64,000 bases of DNA from Theocolax elegans (GCA_026168455.1 CM047428.1:34957255-35021254); one strand, 5' to 3'. Shown: positions 23,137 through 34,779, numbered from the stretch's first letter. The notes: generated from the letters alone by a model not told the origin. Program-made: numbers and translations.

Positions 23137-24080
23137 GCTATACCTTTTTATTAAAAATGATTTCATTTTACAACATCTTTTAAACACAATTTTCACATAT
23201 ATAAATCTAATTTACTTACTATTTCGTCAATATATAGGTATACACATATTATTAACAGCATCTCTGATGCGTCGCTCTATAATTGAAAACAATGATTAAA
23301 ATAACAAACGTTTAACAATTTTTGCACAGAGATTGAGGTTATATATAACATACCTTACCCCTATTGTTGTGTCCATAATCAACACAAAAAATTGAAAATT
23401 AAATAAAGACTTAAAGAACATTACAAAATAAATTAACACATAAACACACATATTAAGCAAAAGGCAGTCAAATATTAAAATAAAGCTAACAATGTATATC
23501 ACAGACGGTTAATACTGAAAAATTTGAAATATCACGTCCCCCGTTTTCAGAGACACCTATGCGATCAATCTTAATCAGATCGACAACACAGTCATCCCAA
23601 CCACAGGCGCGAAACTTCAAATTAAGTAAATTATGTGTACTGAAAAGTAATAAAAAATTAATAAATTATTTATGATTATTTACAAGAGAATTCAAAAAAT
23701 TTTTTTTTTTTTTTTTTTTTTTATAAGACTAAATTAAAATTTACTATTTCAATAAAAAATATTTTTTCCCGTTAAAACAATTAATAATTGGTAATAAAAA
23801 TTAAAAAAAAATTAAATTTAAGTAGTTAAGTATTTTATTAAATTTTAAATATAGTAGATTAACTGAACAATTTTTATAATAATGAAAAATCTTTTAATTA
23901 TGAACCTAAATGAGAAGAAATTAAAAAAACCAAAAAAATATATATTTGAATTTACCGCGTCGCGCATCGTGCAAGACACAATACGCGCATCGATCAACAC
24001 GCAAGTCGATCACTCACCTTATCCAAACATCTGATCGATATACATTGATTTGAGGTTATGTCATAGGGGAGAGATACACA

Positions 24081-24680
24081 TTATAATTTAGATTTTAATT
24101 TAATACTATTGATAATGTCACTGTAATGTTGGCTAAGATGTCTAGTATCGTCTTTGCAATTGATCGCATTATGTTGCAGATTTATGTGGATCATTTCTGA
24201 TAATACTCGTTTTTTCCAATTCTTTTCAGTATCAAGTATTTTGACGTTGTCAAAATCTAACGAATGATCATATGCGAGCATATGTTCATTGATTACATAG
24301 TGCGACTCAGTTTTGTTTATATTAGCTTTATGTTCTTTAATACGACATTTTACTTGTCTCTTTGTTTCACCTACATAACTAGCATTACAATCTTTACAAT
24401 CTATTTTATACACTACATTAGTTTTAGTTAATTTGTCTATTTTATCTTTGCCCCTCACAATAACACCATCAATTTTATTATAAATTTTAGGTATAACTTT
24501 GATAGCTTTGCCCTTCATAGAACCAGATATTTTTTCATAAAATTTAGGAATAAAAGGAATATTTAAAGTTGCTTTATAATTAGTTACTACTCTATTATTA
24601 ACTTGATCATTATTATGACTAGAACTATATTTTATTTTCTCTAATCTTTTTCTTACATTATGATTTATGAACTTTTTTGG
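24081..24680 (-). pseudogene. PLE C-terminal region, GIY-YIG endonuclease
   Basis: The frame 24081-24518 contains VYKIDCKDCNASYVGET and a following KCRIKEHKAN, matching the GIY-YIG fold with the CCHH-like cysteines of PLE nucleases. It would nick the target for priming. A stop and frameshift near 24680 separate it from the RT. The segment 24519-24680 encodes the linker in a shifted frame. Confidence 0.85.
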
Positions 24681-25532
24681 TTAACAATTATTTTTTAAAA
24701 ATTCTTTGACTAGTTTAATATTGGTTCCATGAAATTTTTCATGTGCTAACAAAATTGCCTTGTCCACCAATGTATATACTATAGCCCGCTTTTGCTGTAT
24801 TGTATGACTAGATTCAAAATGTAAAAATCGTCCTGAAAAGGTATCTTTCCTATACCAATTAGTAATAACTTTTCTATTTTCATTCCTTATTAGTGATACC
24901 TCTAAAAAACTTATATAACCATTATTCTCTTTTTCATGAGTGAACTGCAATTTCTCATGGTAGTTATTGAAAACTTCAATTACATTTGTTAATTTATTTT
25001 CGGGAATACACATAATTGTATCATCCACATATCTGTAATAGAACGGTGGAATAAAATCTAATTTTTTGAGACAGTATTGCTCCAAATCTGTCATAACAAT
25101 ATCAGCAAAAATCGGGCTTACCGGGCTGCCCATAGGACTTCCATATAGTTGTTGATAATATTTATTATCCCATTGAAAGTAAGTGTTGCGCATCAAAAAT
25201 TTTACTACTTCAATTAATTCATGTAGAGAAACATTATGTAGTTTTCTTATTAAATGGTATCTTTTTTCAATACCTTTAAGAACTAATTCTTCTGGGACAT
25301 TAGTGAACAAGGAGACTACATCTAGTGAAATTATTATATAATTTGCAGGAATGTCACAGTTGCTAAGTTTTTTAATTAATTCGACACTATTTTTTACATA
25401 AGATTTAGGTTTCTTAATACTATTTGTGATCATTTTTTCCACGATTTTGGATAGTTTATATGTGGGGCTACCAATGCAAGATACAATAGGTCTTAGTGGT
25501 ACATCCGTTCTTGTTGATCTTGGCAGCACCAT
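24681..25532 (-). pseudogene. PLE reverse transcriptase domain
   Basis: A 283-residue open frame with RT motif A SLDVVSLFTNVP, motif B GSPMGSPVSP and catalytic YRYVDDTIMC, then a thumb region with NWYRKDTFSGRFLHF. These are characteristic of Penelope RTs, which are telomerase-related. The active-site aspartates are intact. The N-terminus is cut off by the 415-bp duplication at 25499 and the C-terminus by a frameshift into the GIY-YIG part. Confidence 0.92.
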
Positions 25533-26330
25533 AAATTCTTGTGTATAACGTGTAATCAGTTTGTGTTATTTCATTCCTATGCTATTTTTGTATGCTAATA
25601 ACTCTACCGGTCATGCCATTTTTTCCATTATTGCGTGTGTATCTTGTGGAGTTTGTTTAATGGCAGTTTTCATAATTTGACGATATGGGTTTTTATCAGA
25701 TATTCACTTTCTCCATTCTTTCTTTATAGTCTGGTTTCTATAGCAAACTGGTGACCTTGCTTGTGTCAGCATAATGTAAAAATAAATCTTTGTTATTTTT
25801 TAAAAATCTTTTTGTTGATTCAATCTCTGTGCAAACAACCTATCTTCATACTTAATGTGTTCATTTTTTGAAGCTATTCGTGATAGCATATTTTTCTAAA
25901 AAATGTTCTGGGGTACATCCTTCTTGTGTATCTTTGGCAGCCCATAAATTCTTGGTAACGTTGTATCAGTTTGTGTTTATTTCATTCCTATGATATTTTT
26001 TATCTATAACTCTAACTCATTCCATTTTTCATTAATTGCGTGTGTATCTTTTGGAGTTTGTTTTAATGGATTTTTCATAATTTGACGATATGTGTTTTTA
26101 TCAGATATTAATTTCTCCATTTTTTCTTTATAAGTCTGAGTTTCTATAGCAACTGTGACATTGCCTTTGTCAGCAAATGTAAAAAATATATCTTTGTTAT
26201 TTTTTAAAAATCTTTTTGTTTGATTCAATCTCTGTGCAAACAACCTATCTTCATACTTAATGTGTTCAGTTTTTTTGAAGCTATTCGTCATGCAATTTGT
26301 AACATTTTTTCTAATAAAATTGACAGTTTC
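25499..26330. repeat. ~415-bp noisy tandem duplication inside the PLE ORF
   Basis: GGTACATCC at 25499 and 25914 begin two copies covering the same coding stretch. The copy at 25560-25913 differs from 25980-26330 mainly by single-base insertions and deletions in short runs, with few substitutions. The second copy is mostly open (26004-26522) while the first is broken in all frames. This error pattern resembles uncorrected long-read noise at a mis-joined contig. Confidence 0.7.
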
Positions 26331-26522
26331 CTGGGAAAACTCATTATTCTCAAATAATTGTTCTACATTTTTTATGGTTTCAATTATTGTATGTTTGTCA
26401 AAACTGTTACTTGTACTATATTTTTGTCCTAAACTTACTATATCTTTAACCTCATCTGGAATATTTGTATTAGTCAAGTTAACGAACCACTTATTATTTG
26501 TAGTGATTCTATTCTGTTGCAA
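26004..26522 (-). pseudogene. PLE N-terminal domain
   Basis: A 172-residue frame with FVNLTNTNIPDEVKDIVSLG and later FFTFADKGNVTVAIETQTYK, the pre-RT region typical of Penelope ORFs. The 84-residue frame 26474-26728 on the same strand is translation of the inverted repeat and is not counted as coding. Confidence 0.75.
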
Positions 26523-26690
26523 ATCACAATTATTTGAGAAATTAATCCGCTTATTACCATCAGAGATGCTGTTAATAATATGTGTATACCTATATATTGA
26601 CGAAATAGTAAGTAAATTAGATTTATATATGTGAAAATTGTGTTTAAAAGATGTTGTAAAATGAAATCATTTTTAATAAAAAGGTATAGC

Positions 26691-26726
26691 CTGATGAGGA
26701 TGGAGGATATCCATCGAAACGTCGCC
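26691..26726 (+). ncRNA. Hammerhead ribozyme core, 5' inverted copy
   Basis: CTGATGAG (26691), GATGG/CCATC stem, GAAAC then GTC (26716-26723). Identical to the core at 23101-23136 but on the opposite strand, because it lies in the inverted terminal repeat. It is therefore antisense to the PLE transcript. Confidence 0.75.
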
Positions 26727-26780
26727 AAATAAATAAATATGGTTTGTTCATCAATATCGAGGAAAACCTAAACTACTCCT

Positions 26781-27581
26781 GAAAATGCCTGCTGTTTTTA
26801 GGGTCGTTTTTATCCATCGTCTGATCGTATCCAAGGAAGCTGGAGTATTTGGTTTCCTTATCGTTCTGATGAGTATCTCTGGGTCCTGAGTTCGAATATC
26901 TTCAGTCCTCTCTAGGTAACATTCTAAAACTGCCGCTATGCATAGCGCAGGTCTTTCCTTAAAATATGGTAGTCGAAGAGTGGGCTGCATTCGATTGATG
27001 CCTGATGTCTTCAGTCTGTCCGGTATTTTTATAAAATATGCCTCCGGTGTCTTTACTATGTTGTCAATTTTAATTTTTGAGAGTGTCTGTTGTCTCTGCG
27101 CTGTTACTAGGAGTAACAGGGTAACAAGCTTTTTTGACAAGTCTTCCAGGGACAGGGATTCATTTGGGTATAGATCTTCCAAGTATGCTAGCACCGGCGC
27201 TGGGTCCCAGGTAACGTCGAATTTTGGAGCGTGTGGTTTCAACACATAGGCTCCTTTGCAAAATCTCTTCACAAGTAGGTCGTCTCCTATTTTTTGCTTG
27301 GTGATTAAGGATATGGCCGATCTATAGCTATTAAGTGTTCCCGATGACTTCATGTTATCAAAAGAGGTACTAAGGAATTCCAGTATGTCAGCTGTCTTTG
27401 GCGAGAAAATTGAGATTTTATTTTTGCCGCAGTGTGCAAACCATAGCCTAAGCGGTTTCTCGTACTGCTTCAAGGTAGCCTCAGACAGGGATGATATCAC
27501 ATTCACAGCTGCTTCTGGAACTCCTCTCTCCTTAAACGCCTGGCCGATAATCTCCCTACAACCAGGGAAAGAGACCTCCAT
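26781..27581 (-). pseudogene. DIRS tyrosine recombinase, N-terminal and core piece
   Basis: About 266 residues: an N-terminal SAM-like core-binding segment (SEATLKQYEKPLRLWFAHCG) and the start of the catalytic domain with LLLLVTAQRQQTLSKIKI, where R in AQRQQTL is the first catalytic arginine. The reading frame runs into PLE sequence after KTAGI at about 26785; the last residues of the open frame are PLE-derived. The C-terminal catalytic residues are at 22813-23011. It would have inserted circular cDNA. Confidence 0.87.
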
Positions 27582-29383
27582 AGTTGGTGTTGTTCTCTGA
27601 AAGGTGAAGAGAGTAGGTTAGAACTTGGTTTTAAAATCAAAGGTTCCGAAATTAGCAATTTTTTCAATAAGGGATAAAAGGGTTGTGCTGCCCAGAAAGG
27701 CAAGACAACCACCCCCTCTGCCCTATCTGAGATTATTTTTCTCAGTGTTCGTAATGCTAAAGAGAATGGGGGCAAAGCATAGAAATACTCTGCCTCCCAC
27801 GGTAAGGTGAATGCATCCACTGCTTCTGCCTCTGGATCTGTAAACCAAGATATGAACCTATTACATTTTTTGTTTACATTGGTCGCGAATAAATCAATGT
27901 CGAATTTTCCAAATTTATCCGATATTAGGGCAAATGCCTCATCAGAGATTGTCCACTCCGTTTCCTCCGATCTTATTTGCGACTCTCTATCGGCTACCAC
28001 GTTATCTTCGGATTTTATATATGAGGCAAAAAACCAGAGGTCTCTGATTTCACCCCATTTCCATATATCTCTTGCCAGATTTGCGAGCTTGGGGAACTGC
28101 ACCCCTTCCCATTTATTAACATAGCTTATGGCTGTGGTGTTGTCCATACGTAACAGAATCTCAGATGATTGAGTGTCCGATGCAAAGCATCTCAGTGCGT
28201 TAAAACAGGCCTTCAATTCTAAATAATTAATATGCTCTTTCTTTTCGTCCTCTGACCACCAACCATGGGTTGAGATTCCGTTACATACCGCTCCCCAGCC
28301 GCTAAGTGATGCATCTGAAAAAATTGTTACTTTATAGACGCCAGATCTAATTATATTTGGTATCGCCATTCTGCTGGTTTGGTTTATCCACCAGTCAAGA
28401 TCCTCCAGTACCTGTTGAGAAACATGTATACGGGATTCATAGTTATCTTTATGCTCCAACAGCGATAGGTATTTCAATCTTTCAAGACCTTTTGTATATA
28501 CCATACCGTACTTTACTGCCGGGGACGCTGCTACCAGGGACCCAATTAGCTGGGCTAATTCTCTTATTCTACATTGCCTACTATTTTTTAGAGCTTGCAC
28601 CTTTCTGGATGCGATTTCTCTTCTCTTCTGGTAACGAGACCGAATAGTTATTGGAGTTTATGATAAAGCCCAAGAATTTTAATTTCTTTGTAGGAACTAA
28701 GACTGACTTCTCACGTTTTATTATAAAACCTAAATGCTCCAATAACCAAACTGTCTGCCTGACGTTCTCATCACATTCCTGCTTGGAGTCACCTAAAATG
28801 AGAAAATCGTCAATATAAACTACTGATAGGAACCCTGCTGATCTCAGTTGGGCTGCAATCGGCTTCATAATTTTGGTGAAAAAAAAAGGGGCTGTACATA
28901 ACCCAAAGGGCAGCACATTAAATTCATAGATTCTTTCTAGGAACTGAAACCTTAAGTACTTTCTTGAGTCCCTATGATTGGTATAAGGGTGTACGAATCC
29001 GCCAGGTCTATTGACGCTAAATAGCAGTCTGGTTGTAATATCCGAACGACTGTCTTCCAATCTTTCATTTTGAAATGCACCGGATCAATGAACCTATTCA
29101 AATTTTTTAGATTTAGAGTAAACCTTTTTCCACCATTATTTTTATCAATTAAAAAGAAGGGAGATAAAAATTGGCCCTGGCAGTGTTTAACCTGTGAAAT
29201 ATGCGCAGAAGAAAGGTATTCATCAATTATTTTCTTATAATTAATTAATTCTGCATCAGAGTATTTGGGCTCAATACACGTAGTATGCCCTGTTGGAAGA
29301 TCCGTGAAAGGAATAGCGTACCCCCTTATCGTGTTTAATATGTTCCTATCGCTTGTGACCTCCTTCCATCTATGGTAAAACAA
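27503..29383 (-). pseudogene. DIRS reverse transcriptase, RNase H and methylase-like region
   Basis: Three frames make one polyprotein broken by two frameshifts, near 28965 and 28600. The first holds RT motif A-like SIDLADSYTLIP; the second FNVLPFGLCTAP and VVYIDDFL (YIDD active site); the third the RNase H start IFSDASLSGWGAV with LLRMDNTTAISYV, then a segment with FDIDLFATNVNKKCNRF and LPPFSLALRTLRKI typical of the methylase-like domain of DIRS elements. The third overlaps the recombinase frame by about 79 bp, consistent with overlapping ORFs in DIRS. All catalytic segments are recognisable, so decay is modest. Confidence 0.9.
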
Positions 29384-29406
29384 ACGTAACCTGCCGCCCG
29401 TTACTT

Positions 29407-30486
29407 TTATTTCCTCCGTTGTTGCATGCTGCTGTGCTGCTCCTTGTTCCTCGATGTTCTGACTACTCCAGGATGGTAGGGTTGTTTTTGAGGAGGCTTC
29501 CGACCTGGAGTCTTCCAGTTTAAATGCTTGTATCCTGTTTGACGTTGGGAGGAGGGTGGTTTTGTTTTTGTCTCTACCTTTAACATTTTCTTCCCTGTCT
29601 TCTCCGACGCCCTTGCCGCTTTTAACTTTTCGCCCAGCGTCTCTCCTAACAGGTAAGTATCTGGCGTACTCTCCTCTATGACCCTCTTAGCTGAGTAGGT
29701 TAATTGCTCGCATTGACTTATATGGTACTTCCTAGTCCTGGACATATTGAAAAATAGGTCCGCGGCCAGTCTGCCTGCAGAACCCAGTAGGTTAATGAAC
29801 TCTTCTACCGTTAAAACCTCGCTATTGCCCTCTTGTAATAATATAAATCTTGATAGGGTTAAGCCTATTAAATTGATGACTGTAGCCAGCTGGTCCTGAT
29901 CACCCTTTTGAAAGGTGTCTCTTCTTACCGCTGAACTACCCATAATAGCCTTTACCTCTTGGTTTAGCTTTGGGGCTTTCAACAGCGGACAGTTTTCCGG
30001 TCTCGGGTAGCCTTTCATTATAGTGTCTCTAACCTCCTTTTGTAGCCCCTCCGTGCGAATCTTGGACCATCTTTCTGCGACGAACGCATTGATCGGAGGA
30101 CCTGTTTCAGCGGTTTCCTGTTCTTCGCCGAGCAGGGCTCTTAGGTTAGGACTAATGTCCTTCTTTTTCTCCTCTTCGTTAGATTTCTCCACATACGGGC
30201 TCTTTGAACGGAACCTCTTATGCGGGCTTTTTGAGCGGGAGCTCCTCTCTAAGCTCGGAGACCGTCGGGCGGACAAACCTCGTCGGGTTCGCTCTTGCCT
30301 CTCTCCCTTTGCTTTTTTGCGATATCTTTCATTGTAGCTATCATAAGAGCTAGCTGTGCTCAACGAGTAAGACGGCGAGGAGGAATATTGTCTCTCGCGT
30401 CTAAATTTTCTTTTACCATGGCCTCGTGAGCGAGACCTACTTACATGCCGTCGGTGCGTACGGCCTCTATCGCTCGACGAGGACAA
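29407..30486 (-). CDS. DIRS-like ORF1, Gag-like protein
   Basis: Intact 359-residue frame. The first ~110 residues are Ser/Arg/Lys-rich, like an RS-type nucleic-acid-binding tail. A central helical region (about 130-290) includes MKGYPRPENCPLLKAPKLN and an ADLFFNMSRTRKY segment, resembling the capsid-like ORF1 of DIRS elements. The C-terminus is basic. It probably coats retrotransposon RNA. It sits 23 bp upstream of the RT frame on the same strand. Confidence 0.8.
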   Translation of the reverse strand: MSSSSDRGRTHRRHVSRSRSRGHGKRKFRRERQYSSSPSYSLSTASSYDSYNERYRKKAKGERQERTRRGLSARRSPSLERSSRSKSPHKRFRSKSPYVEKSNEEEKKKDISPNLRALLGEEQETAETGPPINAFVAERWSKIRTEGLQKEVRDTIMKGYPRPENCPLLKAPKLNQEVKAIMGSSAVRRDTFQKGDQDQLATVINLIGLTLSRFILLQEGNSEVLTVEEFINLLGSAGRLAADLFFNMSRTRKYHISQCEQLTYSAKRVIEESTPDTYLLGETLGEKLKAARASEKTGKKMLKVETKTKPPSSQRQTGYKHLNWKTPGRKPPQKQPYHPGVVRTSRNKEQHSSMQQRRK

Positions 30487-30872
30487 TTGTCTTTGTCTCT
30501 TCTCGTCATTATCAGTGTTTATCGATTTTAACTCCTGTAATCAAATTCATCTGACTATGGCCTCTATATTTTACTCCTCTGGTTGATCTCCGTCGTCCAT
30601 CTTTTGTCTTCGTAGAATTCAAATATCCAACGGTTTTTTTTTTTTTTTTTTTTTTTTAACAAAGTTGCTTGAACCGCACAACAAAGCGTAATGAGTTAGC
30701 GAGGGAACGAACGAGTGTAGGTGCGGTGGACGAGCCGCCAGAGGACGCCCCCCCAAGACGTTCATGTACCATACACAAAAATGTTTAAAAATGGCTTTAA
30801 ATAGTTGTGGTAAAAACCGTATAGCTGGCGCTACTACCTTGATCTAGAGGACGAGACATCTAAAGTATAATT

Positions 30873-31909
30873 GGAGTTATTCCGAAATAACTTATGAATT
30901 TTAATATAATATGAAAGATGGAAGATAACAACCAATAAATACAAATAATTGAATCTTATATGATATAATATAATAAAATATATTCTTATCTAATAATAAA
31001 ACTTATAATTAAAAATATATAAAAAAAGAATTAATACAAATTATAGAAAGATTATTGATATAACCGGGATGTCCATTGTATTTTAAGATTATATAAATTT
31101 ATAATAAATGTTACACCATACACATTTTAGAAAATGTATCAATTCTGGTGTATAAGTAAGAAAAAAAGTCCCTTATACCCAGATATATGAATGAGTAGGT
31201 AGAGATGGACAACTCGTGTCCGGAAGTCCGACTGGGAAGTACTATCGATGCCGAGTGTGTGCATGTGTAGTATGTGTGTGTATGATGAATGGCATGGAGG
31301 TTTGTTGTACTAGGTACTGCATAACTAGCCAGCGTTTTGTTAAGTTTTAATATTTTTAAACCAGACCTGCGAACAGAAAATCTTATTTTCCTCTACAGGT
31401 TTCACGGTATTGTAGTGAGGTTATTGTAAAAAAATTGCGTATCACTGTAACTGCAAGTGAAATGTTTCTAGAAATTATGTATGTATACGATACTTTTGTA
31501 CCATGTGTGGTTTGTATGTAACTCTGGTTAATAAATAAATAAATAAAGATATTATAAGGCATATAAATGAAACGCTGATATTTTTTACATTAATAAACAA
31601 ATAAAGATAATTGTAATAACTAGATAATTCCCGACACAATTTTCAAAAAAATGAGAGATTTTAACTAAAAAATTCTATTAAAAGATTTGAAATATGAAGA
31701 ATTTTTTAATATTATTTTAAGTGAAGGTTGCCAAACAAAATTTTTGGTAAAAAATGATTGAAAATACTTATTTTAACATGGAAGTAAATGGGAACAGTAG
31801 TATACATAACAAAAATTGCATATTATTATACTTTAGAAATGGGAGATCATAAAATAAATAGTAGCAAATGAAAGATAAATTTCTGCTCTTTCTTTATGTT
31901 TATATATAT

Positions 31910-31977
<68 letters not shown>

Positions 31978-32056
31978 CAAGCCAAATATTTTAGAGAAAT
32001 ATTCACAATTATAAACACGAAAAATGCGGTTTTAACTTTAATTTATAGAAACTACG
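30873..32056. repeat. Satellite remnant, unassigned sequence and TA microsatellite
   Basis: The ~60-bp satellite continues for about 30 bp after 30872. From 31080 to 31540 there is GC-richer sequence with TG-rich runs and an (AAAT)n tract at about 31532. A (TA)n microsatellite occupies 31921-31976. No gene: the 31833-32018 frame translates the microsatellite. Confidence 0.6.
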
Positions 32057-32213
32057 TTAACCCTTAAAGGGCCGACATTTGCGATGTGTGAAAAGCTTGA
32101 TTTCTCCATAGAAAAGGGGGTTGGGGTCCCCAAGTTATGACCAAACTAAGGTCAATTGTCGGCAAGTTGGAGCATGACGCCATGTGGCGTCATACCGGCC
32201 GTCTAAGGGTTAA
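32057..32213. mobile_element. 157-bp piggyBac-type MITE
   Basis: TTAACCCTTAAAGGGCCG at the left and CGGCCGTCTAAGGGTTAA at the right, with TTAA at both edges. The interior is GC-richer and lacks a frame. End sequence differs from the 20447 family. Confidence 0.78.
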
Positions 32214-32416
32214 TCAATTAAAAACTATTCATTAATAAATTATTACGTGACTAATAAACTTTTGTCTTTAAATGCAATTTTAATAAGTAGTAGGATATTT
32301 GCTTTGACTCAAGAGTCGGTAGAGAATTACCTTAAACTCACTCTCGCTCTTGTGGTGTATCACTACGATCGTAAGGTAACCAGTATTGTTGTCCGTGTAC
32401 ACAAAAAAAAAGAGTT

Positions 32417-32640
32417 AACGGGATGTCGGACTCTAATTACATCTAGAACTATATCTAATATATTAAATTAATAATCTGAAAAAATTCATATGGGTTTCTC
32501 AAAACACAAGGAAAAGCTTGACGTTTTGTTTTTTTTTTAAGAAAAGATAATTTTTTAAATAATTTTTAGTCGGTAAATATTAGTGAAAAAAGGTATAAAC
32601 CTTCAACCCATATAATATAATCAAATTATGCACTGATAAA
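32417..32640. mobile_element. Remnant of the TTAAGGGG/TCCGACA MITE
   Basis: GGGATGTCGGACTC at about 32419, ATCTGAAAAAATTCATATGG and AGCTTGACGTTTTG match the element near Lis-1 and at 34780. One end is degraded. Confidence 0.6.
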
Positions 32641-32929
32641 GAAATTTAGTATATTCAAATAAATTTTGTTTAAATTAAATAAATGATTTATCTCCTGTAT
32701 ACTTATCAAATTGTTTACTTGTTTTAAGAAAATATATTTATTTACTTTCAATAAAAATATACTAGTGGATAGAGGATTTCCATCGAAACGTCGCCAATTA
32801 AATAATTACTTGGTTTGTTCACCAAAAATCGAAACTGTAACATTTTCCATTGAATCAACTGCGTGGACGATAATAAATTGATTATTAATATAAACATTGG
32901 ATTTGGATTGAAATTCGTATTCTGCTAAA

Positions 32930-33151
32930 ATGTCCCATAACAACGAGGACCAAGAAACATCATTTTACACATATATTTACAATACATATGGACAAGACAT
33001 CACCATGATGTTGAAGAAAGTTACTAGTTGTCAAGAAAAACATTGTAAAGCTAAGTCACAGAGACATTTTTTACTAAAGTGTAGAAGATTTGATTTGTTA
33101 CCGGTACATTTACAAAATATTGCACATAATTTAAAATATATTACATTTTAA
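32930..33151 (+). pseudogene. PLE-2 N-terminal fragment
   Basis: A 73-residue frame starting MSHNNEDQETSF with CQEKHCKAKSQRHFLLKCRR. It lies at the position of the PLE N-terminus and is probably its first segment, but I see no named domain. Confidence 0.5.
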
Positions 33152-33239
33152 GTAGTACTGCTGAACACAAAGTAAAAGAAAATATAAATAGATTGCAAAA
33201 AAAAGTTTTTAAATACAGAAATACAAGATGTCAATATAC

Positions 33240-34170
33240 ATATTACATACAGTAACAAATAGATAGGTTATTAACATTATTATATGACAAATTACCGGAT
33301 GATATTATTAGTAAATTTATTGAAAAACGCAATAGTAAGGTAAGAAATATAAAAATAAAATTAGATAGTATACATATACCTAACGTAGATAAAAAAGAAT
33401 TTCCACTCAGACCTATTGTTTCTTGTATTGGTAGCCCGACATATATGTTACCTAAAATAATAGACAAAATGCTTTCAAAATGCATAAAAAAACCTAAATC
33501 TTATGTTAAGAATAGTGCAGATTTAAGCAATAAAATTAGCTAATGAAATTCCTGAAAATTATATTTTTATTTCATTAGATGCAGTGTCTTTAGTCACCAA
33601 TGTATCTGAAAACTTAGTAATTAATAGTATAGAAAAAAGATATCACCTTATAAGGAAGGTATACGATATTTCGAGTCAAAATTTAAAATATACGATACAT
33701 CATTAAATGATTTAATTGGACGCATACAATTTTTACTACGCAATACTTATTTTTCTTGGAATAAGAAATACTACCGACAAATTTTTGGATCTCCTATGGG
33801 AAGTCCAATAAGTCCAACATTTGCAGATTTAGTAATGATTGATTTAGAACAAGAATGATTAAATAATCTAGAATTTACACCTGTTTTTTATTATAGGTGC
33901 GTAGATGACACAATAATGTGTATCCCTGAAAATAAGATTGATAAAGTATTAGATACATTTAATAATTATAATACACGACTTCAATTCACCCATGAAAAAT
34001 AAAAAAAATGTGCTATAAATTTTTTAGAGATATATTTAATTAGAAACAATTATACTGAAAGAATAATCACTAATTGATATAGAAAATATACATTTTCAGG
34101 CAGATATTTACATTTTTTATCTAGTCAGTCTATAGAACAAAATAAAGCGATGGTTTATACTTTGGTGGAT
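33240..34170 (+). pseudogene. PLE-2 reverse transcriptase, stop-riddled
   Basis: Plus-strand translation gives VSCIGSPTYMLPKIIDKM, GSPMGSPISPTFADL and YRCVDDTIMC interspersed with stops and shifts. The active-site tyrosine before VDD is changed to Cys. These align with the RT of the PLE at 24681-25532. Confidence 0.8.
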
Positions 34171-34182
34171 AAGGCAAATTAA

Positions 34183-34710
34183 TTGTCAAACCGGAAGTTT
34201 CACGAAATCAACATTAAAACTGTCAAAGACTTTTTATTAGATAATCAGTATCTAAGTAAATTTATTAACCATAATGTAAGAAAAAGAATGGGAAAAATTA
34301 AATACAAAGCTGATAATAATAATAATATTCAACAAAATACACAAAACAAATATTTAGCAACTTTAAGTGTCCCTTATATTCCGAAATTTTATGACAATAT
34401 ATCTAGTCTTATGAAACAGAAGGGTATTAAAGCGGTTCCCAAAATTTGTAATGGCTTGGGTAATACTGCTGTGAGCGGCAAGGGAAAAACTGATATTTTC
34501 AGTGAAGCAAACGTAGTAAATAAAATTAAACGTAACGATTGTGACGCGAAATACGTAGGTGATACGAAAAGACAATTACAATGTAGAATAAAAGAACATA
34601 AAAATAATAGTGAAAAGTCTGGGGTTCAGTATGTTATTAACAATCATATAAAAATATATGATCATACATTTAACGTTAATAGTGTGAAAAGATTTGGAGA
34701 AAAAGATTGA
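34183..34710 (+). pseudogene. PLE-2 C-terminal GIY-YIG remnant
   Basis: A 175-residue open frame ending in VNKIKRNDCDAKYVGDTKRQ and CRIKEH. The GIY tyrosine of the intact copy is replaced by Asn (VNKI versus VYKI), which should inactivate the nuclease. Confidence 0.8.
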
Positions 34711-34779
34711 TATAAAAAATGACCCACATTAAATTGGAAAAAAAATGCACATTACAACCCAAAAATTATATCTAAAATA

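Larger units (their letters stand above)
23012..26780 (-). mobile_element. Penelope-like element (PLE) with inverted terminal repeats
   Basis: Encodes RT and a C-terminal GIY-YIG endonuclease, the defining PLE pair. The 13-bp sequence GAAAATGCCTGCT occurs at 22999-23011 and 26781-26793 as target duplication. Ends are long inverted repeats (about 23046-23267 versus 26557-26774) carrying hammerhead ribozyme cores. About 34 bp lie between the left duplication and the inverted repeat. Insertion disrupts the DIRS recombinase gene, so the PLE is the younger element. A T tract lies at about 23699-23722 in the 3' untranslated part. Confidence 0.92.
22385..30872 (-). mobile_element. DIRS-like tyrosine-recombinase retrotransposon with nested PLE
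   Basis: Minus-strand order is basic Gag-like ORF1, reverse transcriptase, RNase H, adenine-methylase-like region, tyrosine recombinase, as in DIRS-type elements. Inverted terminal sequence A: 30833-30872 is the reverse complement of about 22581-22620 (CTTTAGATGTCTCGTCCTCT inside). Inverted sequence B: TCCCTCGCTAACTCATTA at 22398 is inverted near 30690. This A...B...ORFs...A'...B' arrangement fits the inverted repeats and internal complementary region of DIRS. Without the nested PLE the element would be about 4.7 kb. A 26-nt T tract lies at about 30632. Confidence 0.85.
32762..34730 (+). mobile_element. Degraded second Penelope-like element
   Basis: Begins at a decayed hammerhead core (32762-32795: the CTGATGA box is lost but GAAACGTCGCC is kept) followed by TTGGTTTGTTCACCAAAAATCGA, matching the first PLE's end. 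RT and GIY-YIG remnants follow on the plus strand. It is much older than the copy at 23012. Confidence 0.85.

Noticed and set aside
27625..30337. Several plus-strand ORFs of 60-105 residues
   Set aside because: Antisense shadows of the DIRS RT and ORF1 genes.
31833..32018. Tyr-Ile repeat ORF
   Set aside because: Translation of the (TA)n microsatellite.
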